64,000 bases of DNA from Desulfogranum mediterraneum DSM 13871 (lineage in GTDB: Bacteria > Desulfobacterota > Desulfobulbia > Desulfobulbales > Desulfobulbaceae), in contig NZ_AUCW01000013.1 in assembly GCF_000429965.1 (NCBI RefSeq), positions 62,001 to 126,000 on the forward strand, given 5' to 3'. Under the pieces are notes generated by a model, which saw only the letters and a list, made by a program, of their open reading frames with translations, ran no database searches and was not told the DNA's origin. The translations under genes and the position numbers were made by a program. Numbering within the stretch: position 1 is the first letter of the stretch; every line of letters starts with the position of its first letter. This document shows positions 26,628-35,005 of this stretch, piece after piece.

Positions 26628-27204
26628 AGTAGCCATAGCAGTTGACAATCTGAGTGGTTCCCAGCCAGCTGACCCGCTCTTCCGGGCTGCTGAACAGGGT
26701 ATGGATATGACCGTGGAGCAGGTACCCGGGACGATGGCGCGCTATCAGGGAACGAAAACAACGAAAGCCGCGATGACAGGGATCCTCTGCATCACCGCAC
26801 CAACGGGGCGGGGCATGGGTGAGGACAATATCAACCCCCCGGCGCAACCAGAGGGTCAACCAGAGGCGTCGAATATAGGAACGCATCTGCTGCTCACGGT
26901 ACTGGGAGATCCCGCCATTGTACCAGCGCGAACCACCCAGGCCCAGCAGGCGGACCCCGTGGAAGCTGACCAGCTGGCGGTGAATATGGAGGCAGCCCTC
27001 GGGCGCCGCCACAGCGTAACGAATATCATGGTTGCCCAGGATATAAAAGACAGGTACCCCCAGCCGCTTGCCCACTGCGCTGAGATACTCGGGAGGCAGA
27101 TCCCCGCAGGAGAGTACCAGCTCCACCCCTCGGACGACTCCGGGATCGATGGTGCCATCGATCAGCTCCCTAACCTCGGTATCAGCAATGGCCAAAATCT
27201 TCAT
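26611..27204 (-). CDS. Calcineurin-like metallophosphoesterase with altered first motif
   Basis: This is a 197-residue metallophosphoesterase fold. LSCGDLP, ILGNHD, LTHAPPR and LHGHIH are the expected motifs. The first, normally DxH, reads IADTEV, so the first-site histidine is replaced by glutamate. This may change metal preference or activity. The tail carries CYGYYVF. It is translationally joined to the ParB-like/RAM protein downstream, suggesting a shared task. The substrate is unknown. Confidence 0.86.
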   Translation of the reverse strand: MKILAIADTEVRELIDGTIDPGVVRGVELVLSCGDLPPEYLSAVGKRLGVPVFYILGNHDIRYAVAAPEGCLHIHRQLVSFHGVRLLGLGGSRWYNGGISQYREQQMRSYIRRLWLTLWLRRGVDIVLTHAPPRWCGDAEDPCHRGFRCFRSLIARHRPGYLLHGHIHTLFSSPEERVSWLGTTQIVNCYGYYVFQI

Positions 27205-27456
27205 CGAGCCTGTCCCTGCCCTCTGTCCCTGGTGATCGGAAGGGGACAGCCAGACAGGTCACAGAGGTGTCCCCCGCCCTGCAGCCAGCCGCCCCAAACA
27301 ACCATCCCCCTGCACTTTCAACAAAAAACGAAACAGAGACAGATGCTGTCCATATCTGTCCGCGCCTGTCCGCACCATGCCGCCCCCTGGCGGCAACTCC
27401 TGGTCCGAACTCTATCATAGCCCAGCCCGGCTGGGAGCAAAACCTAATCTCAGCTA

Positions 27457-27503
27457 AAAAGAGAGAGTCTGGCTCTTTTCAAGGGCTCGCCCCTCTCTCT
27501 TTT
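27457..27503. repeat. 11-bp inverted repeat AAAAGAGAGAG/CTCTCTCTTTT
   Basis: Perfect arms at 27457-27467 and 27493-27503 enclose 25 bases. Within it CTCTTTTCAAG occurs twice in direct orientation (27473-27483 and 27497-27507). Transcribed rightward, the second arm ends in T residues, so it could act as a weak terminator. Its role is unknown. Confidence 0.45.
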
Positions 27504-27558
27504 CAAGCTGGGCCCCCACCCTGCAACCAGCCTTTACCTGCACCACCTGTTCGGCAAC

Positions 27559-27582
27559 GATGGCAAGATGGCAAGATGGCAA
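27559..27582. repeat. Tandem octamer GATGGCAA, three copies
   Basis: Three perfect adjacent copies of GATGGCAA lie in non-coding sequence. They are short enough to have arisen by slippage. Confidence 0.6.
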
Positions 27583-28011
27583 AGAGCCGAAAATAACGAC
27601 AAGGGTGGAGAGGATATCCCACGTACTCCAGGGTACCTTGAAAAATATTTTAGCCGCGACGGCTCAGGCGCTGTATCGTCTTTTCCACCCAAGCAAGGTG
27701 ATCCCAGGGACCTCCATCGCAAGATTTCAGCCAGCTTGCCGCTCTGATCCCATCAACGGATATAAACATGAGACCGATACAGAGCCAACAAACTCCTTGC
27801 CGTAAGGCAAAGAGTTGACTACCGCACAACTTGCTGATTCTACGCAACAAGTATCAAAAACGATCAAGACAGGAGTGATCACCCTGCATCCTCTCCCCGG
27901 ATAATAGCTGGCCTTGCAATGGCTTCAAGCCAACCACATCGTTTCTCGCCTCAAAGAGCTAGAGGGTATATCTCCATTGAACATATGCGCCTCAACGCAA
28001 TGGAAAAGAAA

Positions 28012-28040
28012 TTGATACTGGCCCCTAACATTCATAACAG
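28012..28040 (+). promoter_or_regulatory. Candidate promoter of the small lipoprotein gene
   Basis: TTGATA at 28012-28017 and TAACAG at 28035-28040 have 17-base spacing and lie 20 bases before the start codon of the lipoprotein. The -35 is good, the -10 weak. Confidence 0.33.
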
Positions 28041-28060
28041 ACCTTAACCAGGAAAATGAA

Positions 28061-28459
28061 ATGAAAAAAGCAGTGACCCTCTCCCTTAGCCTCATGCTTT
28101 GCTCCATCATGGTGGGATGCACCCAAAACGATACCAGCTCAACAAGAGAGTTGAAGCCGATAACCTACCTGACAGCAGATGAGGTAAAAAACCTGCATTC
28201 CGACCATACCGCTTACGGCACCAATCTCCGCTATAATAAACAGGTAGAGGTGCATTACTCTGCTGACGGCACCTATGCAGGTACGGTTGCAAGTGGCAAA
28301 AAAAAGATTTCCGGTACCTGGCTGGTTAAAAAAGATGGAGCCAAATGCAATAGTTCGGACAGGAGCGACAACTCCTTTTGCATGAAATACTCCAGGGAAG
28401 GCGACTCGTACTATGGTTTTTTCAACGGTGAAAAACGCATCAAGGTCCAATTCAGGTAG
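28061..28459 (+). CDS. Small lipoprotein of unknown function
   Basis: This 132-residue protein has a lipoprotein signal: basic start MKK, hydrophobic stretch and lipobox MVGC with the acylated cysteine at residue 20. The mature part is a small beta-rich domain (YSADGTYAGTVASGKKKISGTW, YYGFFNGEKRIKVQF) reminiscent of repeat modules that sense or bind at the cell surface; I cannot name a family with confidence. AGGAAA precedes the ATG. The gene is visibly more A+T-rich than its neighbours and follows a long empty region, so acquisition by transfer is possible. Confidence 0.75.
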   Translation: MKKAVTLSLSLMLCSIMVGCTQNDTSSTRELKPITYLTADEVKNLHSDHTAYGTNLRYNKQVEVHYSADGTYAGTVASGKKKISGTWLVKKDGAKCNSSDRSDNSFCMKYSREGDSYYGFFNGEKRIKVQFR

Positions 28460-28647
28460 CATCAAGGAGAACATTGGCAGGATCAGAGCGGGAACCTTTG
28501 CTCCGTGTTTTTGGCTGCCCCCTAGAGTTCAGGGTAGTGATAAAAAATCAGATTTTTCGATCAAGATCCAGACAACGGATATTCCGAGGATACATTGTCC
28601 ACCAGAAGGCAGAGAGTGGCAGAACAGGCATTCTTTCAAGCCAGGCT

Positions 28648-29574
28648 TCAGCCTCCGCCCCTGGTGCAGAGCCAGCGCTCAGCGGCCTCGGCCACTCCCC
28701 CCTGGTCATTGGAGCTGACCGTCTCAAAGAGGTCGAGCAGGGCAGGGGGGCCGTTGGCCACCATGAAGCTGCTCTCCGCCCAGCGGAGCAGATCAAGATC
28801 ATTATAGTCGTTTCCCACGGCACAGATATCTGCCGCAGCCACCCGGCACCGCCTCGCCAGCCACTGCACAGCCCTGCTCTTGGAGACCTGGGGCGGAAAG
28901 ATCTCGATCCAGACCGAGGCCCCGTCCAGGGGCGAGGTGGCCTTGATCACACTAAAGCCGCTGAAACGTTCGCCCAGGTGGGCAGCAACCTCATGGCCCC
29001 GATCCTGGGGCACGATACAGAGCACCTCGGTGGCTCCGCCCAGCTCTATCAGGGCCTGGGAAGAGAAGGGAGCGGCACAATCCTGATACTGATCCAGTCG
29101 GGAAGAGAAGTCCGGGTTGTCTCCGGCCGGACCATGGTAGAGGAACTGCCTGGTCTCCGGCACCGGAGCGTGGACCATGAAGTCCAGGCCAAGCCCCTGG
29201 AGGTAGCGGCTGATGGTCGCCACCTCCAGGGGGTGCAGGCCGAAACTCTGCAGCAGTTGGCTGTCGGGGTAGGCCATAATCCCGGCACCGGTGGAGAAGA
29301 TGACATAATCCAGCGGCAGCCTGGCCTCCCCGTCCAGGCAAGCCAACTGGACCAGGAGTCGCTGAAAGGAGTAATTGGACCTGCCGGTGGCCACAGCCAC
29401 CAGGTAACCGCCGACCCGCAATCGCTCCAGGGCCTCCCGGTCTCTTGCAGCCAGCCGGCGCTGACTGGTCAACAGGGTCCCGTCCAGGTCCACCACAAAA
29501 AGGCCCCGATGGGGGCCTGAAGATCCCGCCCCGGAGGATTCCTCTCCCCCGGCAATCGACCATACCTGTCTCAT
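28648..29574 (-). CDS. HAD-superfamily Cof-type phosphatase
   Basis: This 308-residue HAD hydrolase of the IIB (Cof) type usually removes phosphate from sugars or nucleotides. The nucleophile and acid are D29 and D31 in FVVDLDGTLL. ATGRSNYS is motif II. The Mg-binding motif near the C-terminus reads VGNDYNDLDLL. I use the ATG at 29574, directly behind GGAGG, because the 37 residues upstream are low in homology. It is convergent with the small lipoprotein gene. The substrate is unknown. Confidence 0.88.
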   Translation of the reverse strand: MRQVWSIAGGEESSGAGSSGPHRGLFVVDLDGTLLTSQRRLAARDREALERLRVGGYLVAVATGRSNYSFQRLLVQLACLDGEARLPLDYVIFSTGAGIMAYPDSQLLQSFGLHPLEVATISRYLQGLGLDFMVHAPVPETRQFLYHGPAGDNPDFSSRLDQYQDCAAPFSSQALIELGGATEVLCIVPQDRGHEVAAHLGERFSGFSVIKATSPLDGASVWIEIFPPQVSKSRAVQWLARRCRVAAADICAVGNDYNDLDLLRWAESSFMVANGPPALLDLFETVSSNDQGGVAEAAERWLCTRGGG

Positions 29575-29708
29575 CCTGACCTCCCACCCGATTGAAGGGT
29601 CTCCGTGGACTGCGCCGCGACAGCAGGCGCAAGCCGCCAACCCCGACCGAGGCCCCCCTGCAATCCGGTTTGAGCCGCTGTCCACCTCTGCTTAACAAAA
29701 GAACTTCC

Positions 29709-29738
29709 TTGACTTATCCTCTTGGATACCAATATGTT
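29709..29738 (+). promoter_or_regulatory. Candidate sigma-70 promoter
   Basis: TTGACT at 29709-29714 and TATGTT at 29733-29738 are separated by 18 bases. A transcript from here would have a leader of about 130 bases before the lipoprotein gene. Confidence 0.45.
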
Positions 29739-29838
29739 AAAAATAGAGCATCCCTTTACAGCAGCACCTGTGATGCCTGTTGTCTCGAGTACTCCTATCG
29801 GAGTTACCATGCTGATCCTGTCGAAATATTATTCAACG

Positions 29839-29862
29839 GGACCCTGCACAGAGACAGGGTCC
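29839..29862 (+). promoter_or_regulatory. Hairpin touching the ribosome site of the lipoprotein gene
   Basis: GGACCCTG and CAGGGTCC form a perfect 8-bp stem with an 8-base loop, ending two bases before the GGAGG ribosome site. Such a stem could limit ribosome access or stabilise the transcript. Confidence 0.4.
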
Positions 29863-29875
29863 TTGGAGGATGAAG

Positions 29876-30577
29876 ATGAAATCACCCAGGTTACTGTTCT
29901 CCAACCAGGCCGCAGGCCATGGTCTGCGGCTACTCACGTCCTGTTCAAACCTGATCTGGATGGTGCTGGTCGCAGCCCTGCTGCTCCCGGGCTGTTCCCC
30001 TCAAATCTACTCCAACCTCAACCATAAACAGCTCACCCTCTCCAGTGACCGTTTGAAGGTTGAGGGCATCGCCTTTATTACCCCCTCAACCGTTACCGGC
30101 CAGGAAGAAGAGAAACAGGCAGTAGCCTTTGTCTTTGCCGCCGCCCTCAAGGAAGAACGACCGGACCTGACCATCCTCTCCCTTCCCGAGACCCTCAGCG
30201 CCATCAACAAGGCCGGGCTGGCCCAGGACTACGAACTCATGTACAGGGACTACAAGGACACCGGGGTCTTTAAACGGAATATTCTCCAGAAGATCTCCGC
30301 AGCCACCAATACCCGCTACCTGGCCCAGCTTAAACTGGCCGGTTTCAACCAGGGAGGTACCAGCAGACTGGGGGTCTTCGGCCTGCGGCTGGTGGAGACC
30401 AGACGCGCCACCCTCCGTCTCTTCTTCCAGATCTGGGACGCAGAAAACGGCGAGATCGCCTGGGAAGCCCTCCAGGAGTTGAACTGGTCGGAAGAGATGG
30501 TCTCGGAGGATATCGTTACCCTGCAGATGATCATGGCCCAGGCTGCCAAAAATATCGGGGCAAGATTGCCGATCTAA
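29876..30577 (+). CDS. Predicted lipoprotein of unknown function
   Basis: About 233 residues. A long N-terminus precedes a hydrophobic helix ending in the lipobox LLLPGC, so it is probably lipid-anchored. The mature domain is alpha/beta (GIAFITPSTVTGQEEEKQAVAFVFAAAL, LPETLSAINKAGLAQDYELM, TRYLAQLKLAGF, FFQIWDAENGEIAWEA). That pattern resembles proteins that assess or modify peptidoglycan or act as outer-membrane assembly accessories (LpoB/CsgG-like fold), but that is only a suggestion. The ATG at 29876 has better spacing to GGAGG than the ATG at 29870. Confidence 0.75.
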   Translation: MKSPRLLFSNQAAGHGLRLLTSCSNLIWMVLVAALLLPGCSPQIYSNLNHKQLTLSSDRLKVEGIAFITPSTVTGQEEEKQAVAFVFAAALKEERPDLTILSLPETLSAINKAGLAQDYELMYRDYKDTGVFKRNILQKISAATNTRYLAQLKLAGFNQGGTSRLGVFGLRLVETRRATLRLFFQIWDAENGEIAWEALQELNWSEEMVSEDIVTLQMIMAQAAKNIGARLPI

Positions 30578-30625
30578 GTTGTCCTCACCAGCTTATCAGA
30601 TTATCCGCTGGCCAGGAGGAACGAG

Positions 30626-30704
30626 TCCCCGGCCGGAGCTGAGCGCACAGGCCGAGCAGGTCCCCTGGCTGGTGGATCAGCTGGACAGGGGGTGCGGCCG
30701 GGGA
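30626..30704. repeat. Nested inverted repeat between convergent genes
   Basis: TCCCCGGCCG at 30626-30635 and CGGCCGGGGA at 30695-30704 are perfect complements. Inside them CCCCTG (about 30662-30667) pairs with CAGGGG (about 30686-30691). The result is a large folded element between the stop codons of the lipoprotein and CinA-like genes. It could end both transcripts, although no T-run is present. Confidence 0.5.
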
Positions 30705-30715
30705 GAGCCAGGCCC

Positions 30716-31558
30716 CTAACACCCCCCATCACCGCTGTCGCTCTCCTCCGCCTCTGCCACCACAAGCCCCAACTCCCGTAAAGCGGCAGCAAGCTCCAGA
30801 CAGGCCTGCGCCAAGAGCTGCTCACCCACCTGGTGAGCGTTGCAGGTCAGGAGAATTTCCATCCGGGCCTGCTCACCCAGAGGCGTTGCCAGGGATTTGA
30901 TATATATCTCAGGATAGGCGGCCGTCAGACGACGCAGGACCGGATCCATCAGGGACTCGTCGTTGCAGCCCGCCCAGAGACGTCGTAGCGAAGAACTTCC
31001 CTCAGTCCCCCCTGGCCCCAGGAGTTTCCCCACCTCCTGCTCCATGATCCCCTTGAGCTCCGCCGGTACGCCGGGCAGGCTGACGATGGTGGTCTGGTCC
31101 TGCTGCAGCAACACCCCGGGCGCAATCCCCACCGGATTGGCCAGGGCCTCGGCGCCCTCCGGCAGCCAGGCCATCTTCTCCCTGGCCGGGTTCATCTCCC
31201 TGCTGGCAATGATCCCTTGCCGAAAAAAACGAGCATACTGCTGCTCCACCTGGGCCAGGGCCTGTTGATGGAGCCGCAGTCGCCGTCCGGTGCCTGCGGC
31301 AACGGCCTCCAGGGTCCGATCATCCTCGGTGGGTCCCAGGCCGCCGGTGGTCAGGAGCAATGTCACCTGCCGCTCCACCGCCTCGGCAACAGCCCCGACA
31401 ATCTCCCCATGGATATCGGGCAGGATGGTCACCCTGGCCACCCTGGAGCCCCGATCATGGAGCAGGCGACAGAGCCAGTTGGTGTTGGTATCCAGGATAT
31501 CGCCGATCAACAGCTCGTTGCCGATGGTCAGAATCTCCACCTTGCTTGCTGCCTCCAT
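30716..31558 (-). CDS. CinA-family competence/damage-inducible protein, N-terminal (MoaB/Mog-like) domain
   Basis: About 280 residues. It opens KVEILTIGNELLIGDILDTN, followed by LLTTGGLGPTEDDRT, both diagnostic of the CinA N-terminal domain, which shares the molybdopterin-binding fold of MoaB. In other bacteria this domain acts as an ADP-ribose pyrophosphatase. The C-terminal nicotinamide-nucleotide amidase domain of full CinA is absent, so any NMN deamidation would need another protein. I chose the ATG at 31558, adjacent to GGGGGAG. An ATG 66 bases upstream gives only a basic, non-homologous extension. Confidence 0.88.
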   Translation of the reverse strand: MEAASKVEILTIGNELLIGDILDTNTNWLCRLLHDRGSRVARVTILPDIHGEIVGAVAEAVERQVTLLLTTGGLGPTEDDRTLEAVAAGTGRRLRLHQQALAQVEQQYARFFRQGIIASREMNPAREKMAWLPEGAEALANPVGIAPGVLLQQDQTTIVSLPGVPAELKGIMEQEVGKLLGPGGTEGSSSLRRLWAGCNDESLMDPVLRRLTAAYPEIYIKSLATPLGEQARMEILLTCNAHQVGEQLLAQACLELAAALRELGLVVAEAEESDSGDGGC

Positions 31559-31635
31559 CTCCCCCCTCCCTGCTCCCCGATCATCATTCCCTTGAAAACG
31601 ATTCTGCCGGAGCCTCTTGCTCAAGCCGGATCAGC

Positions 31636-34600
31636 TTATTTTCTGAACTCGATGGTGGTCACCCCCCTGCCCTCAAAATCAAAGCTGGGGTTACACATCA
31701 GCAACTGTTCCCCCTTGATCGAAAAGTGCTCCTCCAGATAGCTCTTCACTGCCAGGGAACGACTCTCCCCCTGGAGAAAAAGTTGTCGGCGGGAGGCCTC
31801 ATCACCCAGGACCTGGGAGGGTGTGGTCGTCTCTCCGGCTGCACGGCCCAGGTCGGCCAGGGCCACCTTGGCACAGATGCTGTACATCGTCTCCTCATCC
31901 TGGGCAATGGTCCGGCCGACAGACTCAAGGATCTGGCGGTGTTGCTCTGTGAGTTCAGCCTGCCCGGGTTGAAACTCCAGAACCGGCAAATCCGTGCTCA
32001 GCAAGGCGGTTCCCAGTTGCGCCCCCAGGTAGACCAGGGCCCCGGTTGGCCCGAGAAAGGTGTAGGCCAGATAGGGCGTGACCCCGACGGTGATGGCCGT
32101 TCCCATGGCGGTCACCAGGAGATCAACCACTCCGACCCTGAGATCGGAGAGCTGTCCGGAGATGGGCACATCCAGATCAATATTACCATGGTTATCGCGC
32201 AGGATGGACAGGGCGATATCCATGGGCACGGGCAGCTTGTTGTTGAGCTCAGCAGCCAAGGCATCGTCAACGGTTTTGGCCCGGATATCCTTAAAGAGCA
32301 GGTTGTTGTCCATCTCGATATCCTGGCCTCTGATCTTGAGGGTCGACCTCAGGTCGAGTTGGCCGCTCTGCAGATAGGTGCCTACGGCCTGCATGACATA
32401 GGGCGAAACCTGCTGCAGGGAATAGTTACGCAACACGGTCTCCTGCTCCAGCGTCCTCGGCAGGGCCAGGGGGGCGCACCTTCCCTTGATCTTCAGGGGA
32501 GCATAGGTATCAAAGGCCCCCTCGAGCAGATAGCCGAAGGACTGCTCCGGTTGGCGGAGGTCGATCTCCAGGGCCTCGGCCTTTTTCAGCAGGAATTCGG
32601 TGGAAAAGGGTTTGGCCAGGCTGGAGTCGCTGAAACGAAAACCACTCTTGCCGACCACCTCAATCCGAGCGATGGCCAGGGGCAGCGCCCTGGCGCCCGG
32701 CTGTTCCGCCGTGGCTGCAGGCCCTGCCTCTGTACCTGGCTCAGCCCCGGCCGGCCGGACACCGCTTTCGGCGATCTCCTGCTTACCCTTCACGCTGTCT
32801 GCAGCCTTCCGCAAGCGGGCAAAGAGGGTGTCAACCACCACGCTGTCGATCTCCAGCCCCAGCTCCGAAGACCAGCGGCTCTGGTTGACCCGCAGGGCAT
32901 CCAGGGTGACCATGGGCGCCGAGCCCCCTGCTGCGCCTGCCGCCTCGCCTCCGAGGCCGACCCTATCCTGATCGCTGCCGGACTCCTGCCACACCTCTGC
33001 CCCGGTCAGGGCCAACTGTTCCACCGTTGCCGAGGCCAGGTCCGGACTGGCAACATTTCGAACCGTGGCAGCGGCTAGCCTGACCTCCAGGGGAAGCTGA
33101 CTCGACCGGGGAAGGAGCAACTCCTTGACCTCCAGCGCCCCTACCCGGAGCCCACCCTGGCCATCGTCCTTGACCTCGGCCAGCTGCAGACCAGCAAAGG
33201 TAAACAGGGGCTCCCCCCCCTTGCTGAGCTTAAAAGAGGCTGCCTCTGCCGAGGCCGCACCGCTGAAGGCCGGACGATCTCCCAGGGTGATGGCAAAATC
33301 CGGACGCAGCTGCAGGCTCTCCTCTTCCAGGCGGGTCGCAGCCGCGATCAGGTCTGCAGCCAAGCCCTTGCCGGTCAACTCCCCTGCCAGGCTGATTTTT
33401 GGCTTGCCCTGGTCCAGACTATAACCGACCGCCCCGTCCCAACTGAGCAGCTGCCCTTCTGCGCCAAGGCGTTCAGCCGCTGCCACCCTGGTCTGCTCCA
33501 GCTCAACCCGCCCCTGATAGCCGGCAGCAAGCCCCTGCCCCAGGTGCAGCTCGGTGCTGCCCTCGCTCTCCAAGCGCGCCTGTACCAGGGAGAGCCCGCC
33601 AGGCAGATCCAACTCCACGGCCTGGGCAACCAGATGTCCCTGGATCCGGGCAAGATCCTCCTTGCCCGCCTGACGCTTGTCGCTATAGAGCAGCCGTCCT
33701 TCCCAGGTAACGGCCTGTGACCCACCACTGAGCGTACCCGTCTCCTGGACAAGTTGAAAGGCTGGATTATTGAGATGAAGGCTGGAGTCAGACTCCAGCC
33801 GAAGTTGTTCCCCACCGAGTTGCACCCCGACCTGGCCCTGCCAGTCGACGGTACCGCCCAACTGCCAGTCAGCTCCCCGAAGATCGGTCTCTGCCAGGTT
33901 AAAAGAGCCCCTGAAGTTGAGCTCAGGCCCCTGCTCCCTATCCATGGTCACGACCAGTCCACCGGCGATCCCGGCCAAGCCGTGAAACTGGCTGAGATAG
34001 GGACTGAGCAGCGGGGCAAAGGCCCCGAGTTTAAGGGTGGAGAGTTCCACCGCACCTTCCAGGATGGGCTGCGGCACCAAGGCTACCTTGGAAAAATCCA
34101 GGACAAAGGGGGCCTCATTAACGGTCCCCTTCAACATCAGGCTACCATGGGGAGCAGCCGGGTTGGTAGAGAGGTGCAGACTCCGTCCTTCCTGGATAAC
34201 CAGGGTAGACTGAAACCCCTGCCTGGTGTAGTGGACCACCACATTGGAGAGTTCAACCTCCTGGGCATGGAAGATCCAGGCGTTCAGCGCCTCGGAATCA
34301 TCCACCTCTGCCAACTCCTCGGAGCTGTCCGGGCCGGCAGCAAGGGAATAGGATCCGATGCGCAGGCTGCCGTCCTGGTGCTGTTCGATATCAAGCATCA
34401 GATCGGCAATGGTGGCCTTTTCAATCCGAGCCTGGTGACGAAGCAACCAACCAAGACCAAGGTTGATACTCAGGTTGCTGTTGCTGAAGACCGTTGCCCC
34501 GCCACGCTGTATATCGGCTCCACGCAGGCCCACTGTACCGGTAAAGGGATTCAGCTGCACCCTGTCGACCAGGGCCTGATCAGCACCGTTCTCCAGAAGC

Positions 34601-34749
34601 CACTTCTGGAGATAATGCTTGCCGGCAACCGGGATGACCAGCAGGGCGATGGCGCCCAGGACAAGCAGAGCGGCACAGACCCGGACCAGGGGCTTGCGCC
34701 AGAGACGGGCAGGTAAGGTAACAGATGGTTCGTTTTCGGGGTGTTCCAT
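31636..34749 (-). CDS. DUF748 (AsmA-like) envelope protein
   Basis: This 1037-residue protein has a single N-terminal membrane helix (about 20-42) and a very long periplasmic part rich in beta-strands, as in the DUF748 branch of AsmA-like proteins. The phrases VQLNPFTGTVGLRG, IEKATIADLMLDI and LKIRGQDIEMDNNLLFKD are typical. A C-terminal block (LEFQPGQAELTEQHRQIL) has an OmpA-like flavour. AsmA-like proteins are proposed to bridge the envelope and carry lipids. It is transcribed away from znuA across a 256-base gap with a strong hairpin. Confidence 0.88.
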   Translation of the reverse strand: MEHPENEPSVTLPARLWRKPLVRVCAALLVLGAIALLVIPVAGKHYLQKWLLENGADQALVDRVQLNPFTGTVGLRGADIQRGGATVFSNSNLSINLGLGWLLRHQARIEKATIADLMLDIEQHQDGSLRIGSYSLAAGPDSSEELAEVDDSEALNAWIFHAQEVELSNVVVHYTRQGFQSTLVIQEGRSLHLSTNPAAPHGSLMLKGTVNEAPFVLDFSKVALVPQPILEGAVELSTLKLGAFAPLLSPYLSQFHGLAGIAGGLVVTMDREQGPELNFRGSFNLAETDLRGADWQLGGTVDWQGQVGVQLGGEQLRLESDSSLHLNNPAFQLVQETGTLSGGSQAVTWEGRLLYSDKRQAGKEDLARIQGHLVAQAVELDLPGGLSLVQARLESEGSTELHLGQGLAAGYQGRVELEQTRVAAAERLGAEGQLLSWDGAVGYSLDQGKPKISLAGELTGKGLAADLIAAATRLEEESLQLRPDFAITLGDRPAFSGAASAEAASFKLSKGGEPLFTFAGLQLAEVKDDGQGGLRVGALEVKELLLPRSSQLPLEVRLAAATVRNVASPDLASATVEQLALTGAEVWQESGSDQDRVGLGGEAAGAAGGSAPMVTLDALRVNQSRWSSELGLEIDSVVVDTLFARLRKAADSVKGKQEIAESGVRPAGAEPGTEAGPAATAEQPGARALPLAIARIEVVGKSGFRFSDSSLAKPFSTEFLLKKAEALEIDLRQPEQSFGYLLEGAFDTYAPLKIKGRCAPLALPRTLEQETVLRNYSLQQVSPYVMQAVGTYLQSGQLDLRSTLKIRGQDIEMDNNLLFKDIRAKTVDDALAAELNNKLPVPMDIALSILRDNHGNIDLDVPISGQLSDLRVGVVDLLVTAMGTAITVGVTPYLAYTFLGPTGALVYLGAQLGTALLSTDLPVLEFQPGQAELTEQHRQILESVGRTIAQDEETMYSICAKVALADLGRAAGETTTPSQVLGDEASRRQLFLQGESRSLAVKSYLEEHFSIKGEQLLMCNPSFDFEGRGVTTIEFRK

Positions 34750-34852
34750 GGAAGTTGTCGCCTCGGTTCAAGTTGGCAAGGAGGTAGAGATACCTTCAAG
34801 AGATGGACGGATAAAGAGTAGCCAAATCAGTGGGGTTACTCAAGCCTTGAAT

Positions 34853-34909
34853 AAAAAAAAACAAAGACGACCGCAGCCAGCTGCCGACCTTCTGCTTCGG
34901 TCGGCAGCT
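34853..34909 (-). promoter_or_regulatory. Strong palindrome and T-run in the leader region of the DUF748 gene
   Basis: AGCTGCCGACC (34879-34889) and GGTCGGCAGCT (34899-34909) form a perfect 11-bp stem with a 9-base loop. On the minus strand a run of nine T residues follows after 17 bases (34853-34861). An alternative stem (CGACC plus GCAG pairing with CTGC plus GGTCG) would sit closer to the T-run and compete with the first. The element lies between two divergent genes, where a terminator is not expected, so it may be an attenuator or the end of an unseen small RNA. A possible znuA -35 (TTGACT, 34915-34920) is adjacent. Confidence 0.45.
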
Positions 34910-35005
34910 CCCCGTTGACTTTCTGGCCGCCCCTGGGTAAGACCAGAGACAAACAATCGGCCGGCCACACGTTTAACGCCCACCGTCCCCTCGGAGGTAC
35001 CTTGC

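Larger units (their letters stand above)
27205..28060. other. Long intergenic region upstream of the phosphoesterase operon and a lipoprotein gene
   Basis: These 856 bases lie between divergent genes and contain no credible protein. They hold a short palindrome CCCAGCCCGGCTGGG at 27421-27435, an 11-bp inverted repeat at 27457-27503, a triplicated octamer at 27559-27582, and a promoter-like pair at 28012-28040. Base composition becomes more A+T-rich to the right. It may hold remnants of rearrangement or an unrecognised small RNA. Confidence 0.4.
29575..29875. other. Intergenic region with promoter and leader hairpin
   Basis: These 301 bases separate the HAD phosphatase (minus) and a lipoprotein (plus). 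They contain the promoter candidate at 29709-29738 and the hairpin at 29839-29862. I see nothing else. Confidence 0.4.

Noticed and set aside
27260-27600. Small plus-strand protein in the long gap
   Set aside because: Low-complexity translation and no ribosome site.
31360-33078. Plus-strand frame opposite the DUF748 gene
   Set aside because: No ribosome site or homology; DUF748 is clear on the other strand.
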